A stretch of 64,000 nt of DNA from Flavobacteriales bacterium (GCA_023382455.1 JAHDVX010000016.1:1-64000), one strand, 5' to 3'; shown: positions 45,563 through 55,437, numbered from the stretch's first letter. Numbers and translations: made by a program. The notes: generated by a model from the letters alone, not told the origin.

Positions 45563-46816
45563 CTAACGGTACTTGCGGAAGATCACCGAGGTGTTGTGCC
45601 CGCCGAAGCCGAAGGTGTTGCTCATGGCGGCGTTGACCGTGCGCTGCTGCGCCTTGTTGAACGTGAAGTTCAACTTGGGGTCGATCTCGGGGTCGTCCGT
45701 GAAGTGATTGATCGTGGGGGGCACCATGTCGTGGTACACCGCCATGATGCTGGCAATGGCCTCCACAGCGCCGGCGGCGCCGAGCAAATGGCCGGTCATG
45801 CTCTTGGTCGAACTGATGTTCAACCGGTAGGCCTCCTCCCCGAAGAGGCGCTGGATGGCTTTCACCTCCTGGGGGTCACCGATGGGCGTGCTGGTGCCGT
45901 GGGTGTTGATGTAGTCAATCTCGCCCGGCTTCATGCCCGCGTCCTGCAGGGCATGCTTCATGCACAGGTAGGCCCCGAGCCCTTCGGGATGCGGCGCGGT
46001 GATGTGGTAGGCATCGCTGCTCATGCCGCCACCGACCACCTCGCAGTAGATCTTGGCCCCGCGTGCCTTGGCGTGCTCCAGTTCCTCCAGCACGATGATG
46101 CCGCAGCCCTCGCCCAGCACGAAGCCATCGCGGTCCTTGTCATAAGGCCGGCTGGCCGTGGCGGGGTCGTCGTTGCGCGTGCTCAGGGCGTGCATGGCGT
46201 TGAACCCGCCCACCGCAGCCTCATATACCGAGGCCTCGGTACCGCCGGTCACCATCACATCGGTGGTGCCCAAGCGGATGTAGTTGAACGAGTCGATCAA
46301 CGCGTTGTTTGCGCTGGCGCAGGCGCTCACGGTAACGTAGCTCGGGCCGCGGAGCCCGTGGCGCATGCTGATCAGCCCCGAAGGGCTGTCAACGATCATC
46401 TTGGGGATGAAGAACGGGTTGAAGCGCGGGCTGCCGTCGCCCTTGGCGAAGTTGAAGCACTCTTCCTGGAAGGTGAGCAGGCCGCCGATTCCGGAGCCCA
46501 GGATCACGCCCTTCCGCTCTTTTTCCTCATCGGTGCCGGGTTCGAGCCCTGAATCGCGGATGGCCTCCTCGGCAGCGGCAACGGCATACTGGGAGACGGG
46601 GTCCATCTTCCGCGCCTCCTTGCGTTCCATGAACAGCGTTGGATCAAAACCCTTCACCTCGCAGGCGAACTGGGTCTTGAACTTCGACGCGTCGAAGTGC
46701 GTGATGGGGGCTGCACCACTGATGCCCTTAACGAGGCCCTCCCAATACGCCTGAAGCGTATTGCCGAGGGGCGTCAGGGCGCCCAGACCGGTGACCACCA
46801 CTCGCCTGAGCTGCAT
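45563..46816 (-). CDS. fabF: 3-oxoacyl-[acyl-carrier-protein] synthase II
   Basis: A 417-residue condensing enzyme that elongates fatty acyl chains on ACP. The catalytic Cys lies in VTVSACASANNAL and the two histidines in INTHGTSTPIGD and KSMTGHLLGAAG, the normal Cys-His-His set; the C-terminus has NTFGFGGHNTS. It directly follows acpP (9-base gap) and leads into rnc. Confidence 0.97.
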   Translation of the reverse strand: MQLRRVVVTGLGALTPLGNTLQAYWEGLVKGISGAAPITHFDASKFKTQFACEVKGFDPTLFMERKEARKMDPVSQYAVAAAEEAIRDSGLEPGTDEEKERKGVILGSGIGGLLTFQEECFNFAKGDGSPRFNPFFIPKMIVDSPSGLISMRHGLRGPSYVTVSACASANNALIDSFNYIRLGTTDVMVTGGTEASVYEAAVGGFNAMHALSTRNDDPATASRPYDKDRDGFVLGEGCGIIVLEELEHAKARGAKIYCEVVGGGMSSDAYHITAPHPEGLGAYLCMKHALQDAGMKPGEIDYINTHGTSTPIGDPQEVKAIQRLFGEEAYRLNISSTKSMTGHLLGAAGAVEAIASIMAVYHDMVPPTINHFTDDPEIDPKLNFTFNKAQQRTVNAAMSNTFGFGGHNTSVIFRKYR

Positions 46817-46825
46817 GTGTCCGGT

Positions 46826-47062
46826 TTACTTCGCGTTCTTCTCCACGTAGTCCACGGCTTGGCCTACGGTTTGGATCTTTTCCGCCTGATCGTCGGGGAT
46901 GGCGATGTTGAACTCCTTCTCGAACTCCATGATGAGCTCGACGGTATCCAGGCTGTCGGCGCCAAGGTCGTTGGTGAAGCTCGCTTCCGGCGTGACTTCG
47001 CCCTGGTCCACGCCGAGCTTATCCACGATGATCGCGATGACCCTTGACTTGATATCGGACAT
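46826..47062 (-). CDS. acpP: Acyl carrier protein
   Basis: A 78-residue acidic carrier of growing fatty acyl chains. Ser37 in [10 protein letters not shown] receives the phosphopantetheine arm. The start at 47062 gives the usual length; longer frames are not homologous. First gene of the acpP-fabF-rnc cluster and divergent from purN. Confidence 0.97.
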   Translation of the reverse strand: MSDIKSRVIAIIVDKLGVDQGEVTPEASFTNDLGADSLDTVELIMEFEKEFNIAIPDDQAEKIQTVGQAVDYVEKNAK

Positions 47063-47090
47063 ATCCGTTTGTTGTTGGTTGAACAGGCTG

Positions 47091-47098
47091 CAAAGGAA
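47091..47098 (-). promoter_or_regulatory. Possible acpP -7 box (TTCCTTTG)
   Basis: One base off TAnnTTTG, with TTG 18 bases upstream and followed by CAGCC as at purF. It lies 28 bases before acpP. Confidence 0.4.
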
Positions 47099-47252
47099 AG
47101 ACATTTTCGACATCCGCAACCTACCCCCCGGCCGAAGATTTCCCGCCCCCCCCTCTTTCCATGGTCCTTGGGCGGGGCCCGGGCGGGGCCGAATCCTGCG
47201 CCTGCGGTAAGTGTACATGCCGCCAACGGCCGGAAAAGCGCAACTTCGCCGC

Positions 47253-47852
47253 ATGGTCCGTATCGCCATCCTCGCCTCGGGCTCCGGCACCAACGCCCAG
47301 CGGCTCATGGAGCATTTCTCGGCCTCCGCCCTGGCGGAAATAGCCTTGATAGGGTGCGATAAGCCCGAGGCGGGCGTGGTGGAACGCGCTTGGCGCATGG
47401 GTGTGCCCACCTACCTGTTCGATGCCGCCGCCCTCCGGCAAGGGGAGCTGCAGGGCGAATTGGAACGCGCGGGCATCGGCCTGGTGGTCCTCGCCGGGTT
47501 CCTTCGGCTGATCCCTGTGGCCATGGTGCAGGCCTGGCGGGACCGCATCATCAACATCCACCCGTCCCTGCTGCCCCGCCACGGGGGCAAAGGCATGTAT
47601 GGTCACCGCGTACATCAGGCGGTGCTGGCGGCCAGCGACCAGGAAAGCGGCATCACCATCCACCTGGTGAACGAGCGGTACGATGAAGGCCGCACACTGT
47701 TCCAGGCGTGCTGCCCCGTACTTCCGGGCGATACACCGGACACCCTGGCCCAGCGGATACACGGCTTGGAACATGCCCACTACCCGGCGGTGGTGGAGCA
47801 GTACCTGCGCGAACTTGCAGGGGAGCACGGCCGGAAAGTCCGCACCCCCTGA
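47253..47852 (+). CDS. purN: Phosphoribosylglycinamide formyltransferase
   Basis: A 199-residue enzyme for the third purine step, using 10-formyltetrahydrofolate. Family marks are [13 protein letters not shown] at the start, the catalytic [17 protein letters not shown] (Asn and His) and an Asp near [13 protein letters not shown]. The start at 47253 lies 4 bases after CAACTTCG, a near match to the -7 box. First of a same-strand series with the marC-like gene and rnhA. Confidence 0.95.
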   Translation: MVRIAILASGSGTNAQRLMEHFSASALAEIALIGCDKPEAGVVERAWRMGVPTYLFDAAALRQGELQGELERAGIGLVVLAGFLRLIPVAMVQAWRDRIINIHPSLLPRHGGKGMYGHRVHQAVLAASDQESGITIHLVNERYDEGRTLFQACCPVLPGDTPDTLAQRIHGLEHAHYPAVVEQYLRELAGEHGRKVRTP

Positions 47853-47887
47853 TCCGTTTTGCGCGGCTTCATGCCCACCTTCGCACC

Positions 47888-48490
47888 ATGATCGACCTGG
47901 CCAACGTGGGCAAAACCTTCCTCGTGCTCTTCGCCGTGATCGACATCATCGGCGGCATACCGGTGATCCTGCAGGTGCGGGAAAAGGCCGGTAAGATCTA
48001 CCCCGCCCGGGCCACCTTGGTGAGCCTGGGCATCATGGTGGTCTTCCTGTACCTGGGTGAATCCATCCTGGCCGTGGTGGGCATCGATGTCAACTCGTTC
48101 GCGGTGGCCGGTGCACTGGTGCTCTTCTTCATCGCCCTGGAGATGACCTTGGGGATCCGCCTGTTCAAGGAGGACACCTCGGCACCAGGGCTCAGCGAGG
48201 ACCCCAAGGTGTACAGCATCGTGCCCTTGGCCTTCCCGGTGATCGCGGGATCGGGCACCATCACGGCCATCCTTTCGCTCCGTGCGGAGTTCTCCCGGCC
48301 GGAGATCCTGGTGGCCATCCTGCTGAACATGCTGGTGGTGGTAACGGTCCTGCTCCTGACCAACCGGATCGAGCGGCTGCTCGGGCGCGTGGGCCTGATC
48401 GTGCTGCGCAAGGCCTTCGGGGTGATCCTGCTGGCCATCAGCGTGAAGCTCTTCGCCGGGAACATCACCTATCTGTTCCCCGGAAATTGA
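47888..48490 (+). CDS. MarC-family integral membrane protein
   Basis: A 200-residue protein with about six membrane helices, matching the MarC/UPF0056 family (FAVIDIIGGIPVIL near the start, PLAFPVIAGSGTITAIL in the middle). The role is not established; it is neither a proven drug transporter nor required for Mar regulation in E. coli. CACCTTCG lies 4 bases before the ATG and may be its -7 box. Confidence 0.88.
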   Translation: MIDLANVGKTFLVLFAVIDIIGGIPVILQVREKAGKIYPARATLVSLGIMVVFLYLGESILAVVGIDVNSFAVAGALVLFFIALEMTLGIRLFKEDTSAPGLSEDPKVYSIVPLAFPVIAGSGTITAILSLRAEFSRPEILVAILLNMLVVVTVLLLTNRIERLLGRVGLIVLRKAFGVILLAISVKLFAGNITYLFPGN

Positions 48491-48586
48491 GGGGTAGACC
48501 CGGCCTCCCTTACATCCTTCACCTCCATCTCCTCCTTGCTTCCTTCACCCCTACAAGGAACTGCGACCTGACCGCCCCCTTGCCCC

Positions 48587-49060
48587 ATGCAGATCACCAT
48601 CCACACCGACGGCGCGGCCAGCGGCAACCCCGGGCCCGGTGGCTACGGTGCCGTGCTGCAGAGCGGAAAGCACCGGCGTGAGCTCTGGGGAGGCTACCGC
48701 CGCACCACCAACAACCGCATGGAGCTCCTGGCCGTGATCGTCTCCCTGGAGGCGTTGAAGGGCGAAGGGCACGAGGTCACCATCGTGAGCGACAGCAAGT
48801 ACGTGGTGGATGCCGTGGAGCAGGGCTGGGTGTTCGGCTGGGAGCGCACCGGCTTCGCCAAGAAGAAGAACCCCGACCTGTGGAAGCGCTTTCTTGCCGC
48901 ATACCGCAAGCACCGGGTGCAATTCAAGTGGATCCGCGGCCATGCCGGGCACCCGCTCAATGAACTGTGCGACCGCCTGGCCGTGGCGGCCCGGGAGCAG
49001 CCCGGCCTGCCGGCCGATGAGGCTTTCGAGCGCTCGGAGCACGCCGGCCCCTTGTCCTGA
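48587..49060 (+). CDS. rnhA: Ribonuclease HI
   Basis: A 157-residue enzyme cutting RNA in RNA-DNA hybrids. Catalytic acids are visible as Asp8 ([14 protein letters not shown]), Glu46 (NNRMELLAV), Asp69 (VSDSKYVVD) and Asp129 (NELCDRLA), with His119 in IRGHAGHP. Standard length. Confidence 0.96.
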   Translation: MQITIHTDGAASGNPGPGGYGAVLQSGKHRRELWGGYRRTTNNRMELLAVIVSLEALKGEGHEVTIVSDSKYVVDAVEQGWVFGWERTGFAKKKNPDLWKRFLAAYRKHRVQFKWIRGHAGHPLNELCDRLAVAAREQPGLPADEAFERSEHAGPLS

Positions 49061-49086
49061 GCTTCGGGTTTCCGGGCGATGGCCAA

Positions 49087-49094
49087 TACCTTCG
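49087..49094 (+). promoter_or_regulatory. -7 box before the biotin carrier gene (TACCTTCG)
   Basis: TAnnTTYG followed by CGGCCC, 58 bases before the ATG at 49153. Confidence 0.5.
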
Positions 49095-49152
49095 CGGCCC
49101 TGCCCCCCTCCGCCCGGGCGAACCTTTCCTCCGCTTAATTGTTTCCCACACC

Positions 49153-49668
49153 ATGGCCGCCAAGCTCCTCGCCAACGTCAATGCCGAAGCCCAGCCCTTG
49201 GAACTGGAGCGCCCGGCACCGAACGCTCCTTGGGCGCTGGCCGGCCAGCATGCCCCGGACCTGGTGCGCACGGCCCCCGGCACGTACAGCCTCGTCCACC
49301 AGGGCCGCTCCTACAAGGTGCTGGTGGTGAAGCACGATGCCGAGGCACGCACCACCCAACTGCGGGTGGGCGGCCACAGCTACACGGTGCGCATGGAGGA
49401 TGAACGCGCCATGCTGATGAAGCAGCTCGGCATTGGCCAGGGGGCCAAGTCCGTGGTGCGCGAGCTGAAGGCCCCGATGCCGGGGCTGGTGCTGAAGGTG
49501 CTGGTGAAGGAAGGTGACGCCGTGGAGAAGAACGATCCTCTCCTGGTGCTGGAGGCCATGAAGATGGAGAACGTGATCAAAAGCGCCGGTGAAGGCGTGG
49601 TGAAGAAGATACACGCCGTGGAGCGGAACGCCGTGGAAAAAGGGCAGCTCCTGATCGGCTTTGAATGA
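49153..49668 (+). CDS. Biotin carboxyl carrier protein/subunit
   Basis: A 171-residue protein whose C-terminal biotinyl domain (about 103-171) has the attachment lysine Lys137 in EAMKMEN. It would carry CO2 between biotin carboxylase and carboxyltransferase in an acyl-CoA carboxylase, probably of the propionyl/acetyl-CoA type. The partner subunits are not in the window. Its TGA overlaps an ATG of the next gene. Confidence 0.9.
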   Translation: MAAKLLANVNAEAQPLELERPAPNAPWALAGQHAPDLVRTAPGTYSLVHQGRSYKVLVVKHDAEARTTQLRVGGHSYTVRMEDERAMLMKQLGIGQGAKSVVRELKAPMPGLVLKVLVKEGDAVEKNDPLLVLEAMKMENVIKSAGEGVVKKIHAVERNAVEKGQLLIGFE

Positions 49669-50525
49669 CAATCCCAGTGAAGACCATGAAGAACCAAACC
49701 CTCCCGTTGTTCACCCTGCTGCTGCTGGCGGCCTGTAGCCAGCCCGCCCCGGAAACCACTCCGCCCCCCGCCCCGGCACCCGACACGTTGGCGACCAAGC
49801 CCGTCGAGCGCCCGGCCATCGTGCCGCCGGCCGATGCCAAGATCACCCTGGTGGCGGCCACGCCGGCCGCCGGCTTCCCGGAGGCAGCGTTGAAGCTGGA
49901 CACCATGATCGCCAATGAGCAGGACATGAAGGTGCAGTACAAGTTCGGCGTGTCCGGCTTCGAGCTGGCGGCACAAACGCCCGACGCCGCCACCCGCGGC
50001 TGCGCCAACAGCAAGGACGGCCAGCACATCCACTTCATCCTGAACAACAAGCCGTACCTCGCCGAATACAAGGCCGACTTTGCCGAAAAAGCCGATCCCG
50101 GGCGCAACGTGCTGGTGGCCTTCCTCAGCCGCAGCTACCACGAAAGCCTAAAGAACAATGCTTCCGTGGTGGTGAAGGACTTCACCATGCCCGGCCAAGG
50201 CAATGATTCCGTGGCGATCGATGTGGCCAAGGATCCCGCCCTCTTCTACAGCCGCCCCAAGGGCGATTACAAGAAGCTCGATGGCGACAAGGTCCTGCTG
50301 GACTTCTACCTGCTCAACACCGACCTGGCCGACAAGGGCTACAGCGTGCGTGCCACCATCGACGGCCACGTGTGGACCATCAACAAGTGGGATGCCTACA
50401 TGATCGAGGGCCTGGAACTGGGCAAGCACACCGTGCGCCTGGAACTGGTGGACGGCAATGGCAATCTGGTGCCGGGTCCGTTCAATGACAGCGGGGAACG
50501 CACGTTCAACTACCTCGGAAGCTAA
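49665..50525 (+). CDS. Lipoprotein of unknown function
   Basis: The product has 286 residues from the overlapping ATG at 49665; the ATG at 49686 (MKNQTLPLFTLLLLAAC) gives a cleaner lipoprotein signal. A Pro/Ala-rich linker follows the lipid-bearing Cys. The body has GQHIHFILNNKPYLAEYK and KHTVRLELVDGNG, giving two beta-sandwich-like parts. It resembles conserved Bacteroidota lipoproteins without a known role. A strong bidirectional terminator follows. Confidence 0.8.
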   Translation: MTIPVKTMKNQTLPLFTLLLLAACSQPAPETTPPPAPAPDTLATKPVERPAIVPPADAKITLVAATPAAGFPEAALKLDTMIANEQDMKVQYKFGVSGFELAAQTPDAATRGCANSKDGQHIHFILNNKPYLAEYKADFAEKADPGRNVLVAFLSRSYHESLKNNASVVVKDFTMPGQGNDSVAIDVAKDPALFYSRPKGDYKKLDGDKVLLDFYLLNTDLADKGYSVRATIDGHVWTINKWDAYMIEGLELGKHTVRLELVDGNGNLVPGPFNDSGERTFNYLGS

Positions 50526-50539
50526 GTCCCGGAAACGGA

Positions 50540-50583
50540 AAACGCGAAAGGCCGCCGGTGATCACCGGCGGCCTTTCGCGTTT
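50540..50583. terminator. 44-base perfect inverted repeat, bidirectional terminator
   Basis: Perfect palindrome centred on GATC with A-rich and T-rich ends (AAACGCGAAAGGCC ... GGCCTTTCGCGTTT), between the convergent lipoprotein and PfkB-kinase genes. The strongest terminator in the window. Confidence 0.9.
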
Positions 50584-50623
50584 CCGGGGATCCCCGCAGT
50601 GCCGCGATCTCCAAGGCGGTCGT

Positions 50624-51550
50624 TCACTCCCGCACCAGGCTGATGTCGAAATCCACCAGGTCCACGAACTGTTGGATGCGCTGGTCGATCTCGTCCTGCT
50701 TCAGGTCCAACAGGCGCTCCACGCCGAACTTCTCGCAGCAGAAGGAGGCCATGGCCGAGCCCACGATGATGGCCCGCTTGAGGTTGTTGAAACTGTGGTC
50801 GCCGCTGCGGGCCAGGTACCCGATGAACCCGCCTGCGAAGGTGTCCCCTGCCCCGGTGGGGTCAATCACCTCGTCCAGCGGCAAGGCCGGGGCGAAGAAC
50901 ACCCGGCTCTTGTTGAAGAGCAGCGCGCCGTGCTCGCCTTTCTTCACCACCAGGTACTTGGGGCCCATCTCCATGATGGCGTGGGCGGCCTTCACCAGGC
51001 TGTGCTCATCGCTCAGCTGGCGGGCCTCGGAATCATTGATCGTGAGGATGTCCACCCGGGAGACCACCTCCCGGAGTTTCTCCAGGGAATTGTCCATCCA
51101 GAAATTCATGGTGTCCATCACCACCAGGGCGGGTGATTCCACTTGGTCCAGCACCTTGGCCTGGATCACCGGGTCCAAGTTGCCGAGCATCAGGTATTCC
51201 GTGCCGCGGTAGGTGTCGTTCAGCTTGGGGTCCAGGTCCAGCAGCACGTTCAGGCGGGTTTCCAGGGTGTCCCGCGAATTCATGTCGTAGTGGTACTTGC
51301 CGCTCCAGAAGAAGCTCTCCTTGCCCTGCACCATCTCCACGCCGTCCAGGTCGATGCCGCGGTCGCGCATGCGGTGCATCATCCCTTGGGGGAAATCATC
51401 GCCCACGATGCTCACCACGCCCTGCTGTCGCACGAAGTACGAAGCGGCCAGCGAGATGTAGGTGGCCGCCCCGCCCACCACTTTGTCCGCGCGGCCAAAG
51501 GGCGTTTCAATGTTGTCGAAGGCGACGGTTCCAACGGTGACGAGTTTCAT
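50624..51550 (-). CDS. PfkB-family carbohydrate/nucleoside kinase
   Basis: A 308-residue ribokinase-fold kinase. Family signature 2 is DPTGAGDTFAGGFIGYLA, with the catalytic Asp in GAGD; the N-terminal GGAATYISLAASYF matches the first signature region. The start at 51550 gives MKLVTVGTVAFDNIETPFG, the usual beginning. Substrate not assignable; adenosine or sugar kinase-like relatives are common in the phylum. It lies 93 bases downstream of tRNA-Asn on the same strand. Confidence 0.9.
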   Translation of the reverse strand: MKLVTVGTVAFDNIETPFGRADKVVGGAATYISLAASYFVRQQGVVSIVGDDFPQGMMHRMRDRGIDLDGVEMVQGKESFFWSGKYHYDMNSRDTLETRLNVLLDLDPKLNDTYRGTEYLMLGNLDPVIQAKVLDQVESPALVVMDTMNFWMDNSLEKLREVVSRVDILTINDSEARQLSDEHSLVKAAHAIMEMGPKYLVVKKGEHGALLFNKSRVFFAPALPLDEVIDPTGAGDTFAGGFIGYLARSGDHSFNNLKRAIIVGSAMASFCCEKFGVERLLDLKQDEIDQRIQQFVDLVDFDISLVRE

Positions 51551-51642
51551 GGATGGATGTTTGGACGGTGGGCAAAGGTGGGCGATCCGCGCGAACGTGC
51601 CCGTTATGAAAAAGGGCCCCAGCACCGTGCTGAGGCCCTTGG

Positions 51643-51716
51643 CTCCCCGGGCTGGACTTGAACCAGCGACCCCCTGATTAACAGTCAGGTGCTCTAACCG
51701 GCTGAGCTACCGAGGA
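51643..51716 (-). tRNA. tRNA-Asn (anticodon GTT)
   Basis: A 74-base cloverleaf on the minus strand. The acceptor TCCTCGG pairs with CCGGGGA, the D-loop region is AGCTCAGCCGGTTAGAGC, the anticodon GTT lies at 51680-51682, and the T-arm is GGTTCAAGTCC. The discriminator is G and CCA is encoded at 51640-51642. Confidence 0.97.
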
Positions 51717-51796
51717 AGAATAACCCCTTCTTGCAAAGGGATCGCAAAAGTAGACAGCCCCGGCGATCGTGCAAGTGCCAAGGCACAAAGGACCGC

Positions 51797-52951
51797 CTAC
51801 ACACCGGCCTGCGGCGTGGAAGCCAACACCTTCCCATAGACACGGTAGCGCTTCCAGACCTTGCCGCCCAGCCGCTCCACCTCCGCGCACATCCGCGTAT
51901 TGGTCTCCAGGATCAAGTGGCTGTCCATGTGTGTGAAGCCGCGGCGGCGGGCCGTACCCAGCAGCTCATTGGCCAGCAGGCAGGTGAGGCCGCGCCCTTG
52001 CAAGTGGGGCTGCACCGCGCCCAGCAGCAGGTCCAGCTGCTTGGAGCGGCGCATGCTCCGCAGCACATGGATGAAGCCGAAGGGAAAGAGGCGGCCCTTG
52101 GCCTTCCGCAAACCTTCGCTCATGTCCGGCATGGCCACCACGAAGGCGACCGGCCTATCCTCGCGGTCCACCAGCACCTTCACGAGCTCGGGGTCCAGCA
52201 CGGGCATGTACTGGGCCGCAAGCTTCTTCATCTCCTCCGGGGTCAGGGGCGTGAAGCCCAGCAGGTCCCCGTAGGTTTCGTTCACCAGCCGAAGGACGGG
52301 CACCACCCAGGGCTTCAGGGTGCGGCGCGAATGGATGGGCACGATGCGGAACTCGGCCGTGGAGGCCAGGCGCCCGGCGATGCGTGCGTACACCGGTGGC
52401 AACGCTTCCGGTATGGGCGTGCGGTAGGACACCGCATCGGAGAACTTGGTGTAGCCGCACGCCTCGATATGGCCCGGTAGGAATTCGGGGTTGGTGGGCG
52501 TGGCGATCACGGGCAGGTGCTCGAAACCCTCCACCTGTGCGCCTTGCGGGTCCTTGTCGCTGAGGCCGAACGGCCCGATGATGCGCTGCATGCCATGGCC
52601 GCGGGCCCATTGCTCCACGGCGGCCAGCAGGGCCGCGCCCACCGCCCGGTCGTCGATCATGTCCAGCTGGTAGAAGCGGGCCGTCCGCTCCCCGTGGGCC
52701 TGGTTGTGCCCGCGGTGGATGATGCCCATGATGCGGCCCGTGCACCGGTCGCCTTGCCAGGCGAGGAAGCGCACATGGTCGCACGCCTTCAGCACATCAT
52801 TCCGGCGCGGGTCGTGGAAGGCGTGCTCATCGGCCCAAACCGGCGGCACACGGTTGGGCCGCTGCCCGGGCAGGTGTTCCGGCAGGTGGATGAACCGGCG
52901 CAGCGCCTTGGCATCTCGCACTTCCTCCACGCGGACCGGTATGGCGGGCAT
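51797..52951 (-). CDS. GNAT-fold acetyltransferase-like conserved protein
   Basis: A 384-residue protein with the start at 52951 (MPAIPVRVEEVRDAKALRRF). It shows the pattern of a long Bacteroidota family related to GNAT acetyltransferases: MGIIHRGHN, GPFGLSDKDPQG, and a C-terminal half with LQGRGLTCLLANELL, similar to the acetyl-CoA loop, and SHLILETNTRM. Substrate unknown. Confidence 0.8.
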   Translation of the reverse strand: MPAIPVRVEEVRDAKALRRFIHLPEHLPGQRPNRVPPVWADEHAFHDPRRNDVLKACDHVRFLAWQGDRCTGRIMGIIHRGHNQAHGERTARFYQLDMIDDRAVGAALLAAVEQWARGHGMQRIIGPFGLSDKDPQGAQVEGFEHLPVIATPTNPEFLPGHIEACGYTKFSDAVSYRTPIPEALPPVYARIAGRLASTAEFRIVPIHSRRTLKPWVVPVLRLVNETYGDLLGFTPLTPEEMKKLAAQYMPVLDPELVKVLVDREDRPVAFVVAMPDMSEGLRKAKGRLFPFGFIHVLRSMRRSKQLDLLLGAVQPHLQGRGLTCLLANELLGTARRRGFTHMDSHLILETNTRMCAEVERLGGKVWKRYRVYGKVLASTPQAGV

Positions 52952-53027
52952 TGCTGGTTGGCTGGTGAAGGGTGCGATGGCACGGCACCGGCGCGAATGT
53001 ATCCGGTGGCGCGGTGCGCGGCCCCGC

Positions 53028-55280
53028 TCACTCGCCCACGTCCACCACGAAGCGGAAGCCCGGCGCGCCGATGAAGCCGGCCAACTCCTCCTCGTTGCCT
53101 TTGCGGAAGGCGATCCGGCCGGGTGCGATGCCGGCCTTGGCCAGGTATTGGCGAACGGCATCCTGGCGTTGCTGCTCCAAGGCCCCTACGGCCTGCAAGG
53201 CGGCTTCCGGGCCTACGGCTGCCAGACAGCGCTGCCGTTCGGGCCGGCCCGCCGAGCCCGGTGCGCGTCCGTTCAGGAAGGTGGTGAAACTGCTGTCCCG
53301 CAGGCTCAACCCATCCACACGCAAACTGTCCTCCCTGGTCAGCGGTGCGGCCAGGCCCAGGAAAGCCATCTTCATCTGCTTGGCGGCCCACTCCCCGGCC
53401 TGTTCCTGAACGTCGGTCACGGAGACCAACGCCGCACCCAGTTCGGGCTTCCCCTTCAGCAAGGAGGCAAGCGCGCCCAAGGGCCGTTGCTGTTCCTTGC
53501 CCAACGCAGCGGAGAGCGGGGCGAAGCGCACTTCCTCCACACTTCCGTCCTCCTCTTGGCCGCCCACCAGGCCGCCCACCAGCTTCACCGGTGCGGCCGC
53601 AGCCTTCACCACCAGGTTCTTCAACACCTTCCACACGATGGGCCATGGCTTGAACTGCGGATCGTTCAGGTCGCCGGTCACGGGAATGTCCAGGTCGATC
53701 CGGCCGTTCACGTCGCGCAGCAAGGCAGCGCCCAGCCTCAGTGGAAGGATGTAGATCCCGGTGTCGTGCACGGTCACCTTCTTCCCGAAGCGTAGGTTGT
53801 CCGCCGCCAAATGGTTTTGGCTGTCCAGCTTGCCGCTCTGGATGGTGGTGGTCCCTTGGTAGGCCAGTAGACCGGAGGTGATCGGGTGGGCGGCGTACCA
53901 GCGGCTGTAGGCGTCCAGGTCGGGCAAGGAGAGGTCCTTTACTTCCATGCTGGCCGCCACGTTGTGGAAATCCTTGGGGTCGAACCGGAAGATGCTGGTG
54001 AGCATGCCCCGCTGGTTCAGCCGCGCCGAGGCCGAGAAATCCGCGGTGCCGGCCGAGGTTGTGATGCGGCTGCTGCGGATGTCCATCCGGTCCAGCGTAT
54101 AGCGGAACGGCTTTTCCGGTGTGAAGTCCTCGAACTCCACCGCACCATCCGTGAGCAGCAGGCTGTCCGCCGTGTACTGGTTGGCCACGAATTCCTGGCC
54201 GAGCATGCGGATGTAGTCGGCCAGCATCACGAAGATATTGGACGGCGCGGCGGCCAATACCGTCGTAGTGCTGTCGCCGGTGGCGGTGCTGTCCAGCTTC
54301 AGCACCTTGGTCCAGGTGTTGCTGCCGTCCGGCCATTGTTGGAACCGTGTGGCCAGCCCGTCGATGGCCATGCGGCTCACCTTGAATGACTGCGTGCGGG
54401 CATTGAGCGTGTCCAACACCACCTGTCCTTGGCGCATGGCGATCAAGGGCGCGCCCTCCCCGTAGGTGATGCCGAACCCGTCGAGGGTCAGATTGCCGCT
54501 GACGGCCAAGGCACTGGTGTCCGCCCAGCTGTCCGCCAGGTCCAGCCTCAGGCCCAATTGGCCCTGCAGCGCAGAGGCGTGCATGAAGTCCTGCAGGTAC
54601 GGCAGCAGCTGTGCGAGCGCGAATTGCTTCAGCTCAGCCCGGATCGCATAGAGGCTCCTTTCCGTATCGATCTCGAAACCACCGTCCAGCCTGCCGCCAC
54701 CATCGATCGAAAGGCCGAGGTCGAAGTCCATCCGGGCGCTCTCCGAGGTGATCCGGTTGCACGTGGCCTGCAGGCCCGAAATGGCCACGGGGGCTTTCAG
54801 GATGTCGCTGGCATACACGATGCGGCCGCCGGAGAGCCCGATGTCCTCCAAGCTGAATTGCACGGGTTCGGTGGCCGTGGTGTCCGCCGGCCCGTCCGAC
54901 CCCATTTCCAGCAGGTCGCTGAAGTTGAAGCGGTCGCCTTGCTGCACGATATGGACATAGGGATCGGCGATGCGCAGTTTCCTGAATCGCCAATGGTTGT
55001 TGCGGAACCCGTCGATGAGGTCGCTCTTCACGGCGATGTTCCTCCAGGACACGAACACCTCCTCACTGCCCGGTTCGTAGCAGGTGAACCCTTTCACCGC
55101 ATAGGTGAACGTGAAGGGGTTGAGCACGATGCGGTCGATGGTGACCCGGCGGCCGATCCACTCCACGCTGTGCTTCTCGATGTAGCGCTTGAGCAGGAAG
55201 GGCAGGAAAAAGGCCGTGGTTGCGAGCAGCAGCAAGGCCACGCCCGTGACCCAAAGGAGGCGGCGGTACTTTTTCATCAT
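53028..55280 (-). CDS. AsmA/DUF748-like inner-membrane-anchored protein
   Basis: The product has 750 residues from the ATG at 55280 (MMKKYRRLLWVTG). One N-terminal membrane segment (about 9-29) precedes a long beta-rich periplasmic chain of the DUF748/AsmA type (NPFTFTYAVKGFTCYEPGS, GGGRLDGGFEID, DFHNVAASMEVKDL, GRIDLDIPVTGDLNDPQF). The C-terminal part resembles an OmpA-like tail without the full motif. AsmA-like proteins are thought to move phospholipid between membranes; that role here is inferred. Confidence 0.85.
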   Translation of the reverse strand: MMKKYRRLLWVTGVALLLLATTAFFLPFLLKRYIEKHSVEWIGRRVTIDRIVLNPFTFTYAVKGFTCYEPGSEEVFVSWRNIAVKSDLIDGFRNNHWRFRKLRIADPYVHIVQQGDRFNFSDLLEMGSDGPADTTATEPVQFSLEDIGLSGGRIVYASDILKAPVAISGLQATCNRITSESARMDFDLGLSIDGGGRLDGGFEIDTERSLYAIRAELKQFALAQLLPYLQDFMHASALQGQLGLRLDLADSWADTSALAVSGNLTLDGFGITYGEGAPLIAMRQGQVVLDTLNARTQSFKVSRMAIDGLATRFQQWPDGSNTWTKVLKLDSTATGDSTTTVLAAAPSNIFVMLADYIRMLGQEFVANQYTADSLLLTDGAVEFEDFTPEKPFRYTLDRMDIRSSRITTSAGTADFSASARLNQRGMLTSIFRFDPKDFHNVAASMEVKDLSLPDLDAYSRWYAAHPITSGLLAYQGTTTIQSGKLDSQNHLAADNLRFGKKVTVHDTGIYILPLRLGAALLRDVNGRIDLDIPVTGDLNDPQFKPWPIVWKVLKNLVVKAAAAPVKLVGGLVGGQEEDGSVEEVRFAPLSAALGKEQQRPLGALASLLKGKPELGAALVSVTDVQEQAGEWAAKQMKMAFLGLAAPLTREDSLRVDGLSLRDSSFTTFLNGRAPGSAGRPERQRCLAAVGPEAALQAVGALEQQRQDAVRQYLAKAGIAPGRIAFRKGNEEELAGFIGAPGFRFVVDVGE

Positions 55281-55437
55281 GCAGGTCCTGCCGGGCGTTG
55301 CGGCACCGCAAATCTCCACAACTTGTGTGTCACGGGCACCGCGCGGAGGCGATTTTCCGCCATACCCATGCCCCGGGCCAACCCGGCCCTTGCCATCGGG
55401 GGTGTAAGCGGGGTCCGGTCACCCTTGCCGGTCTTTG

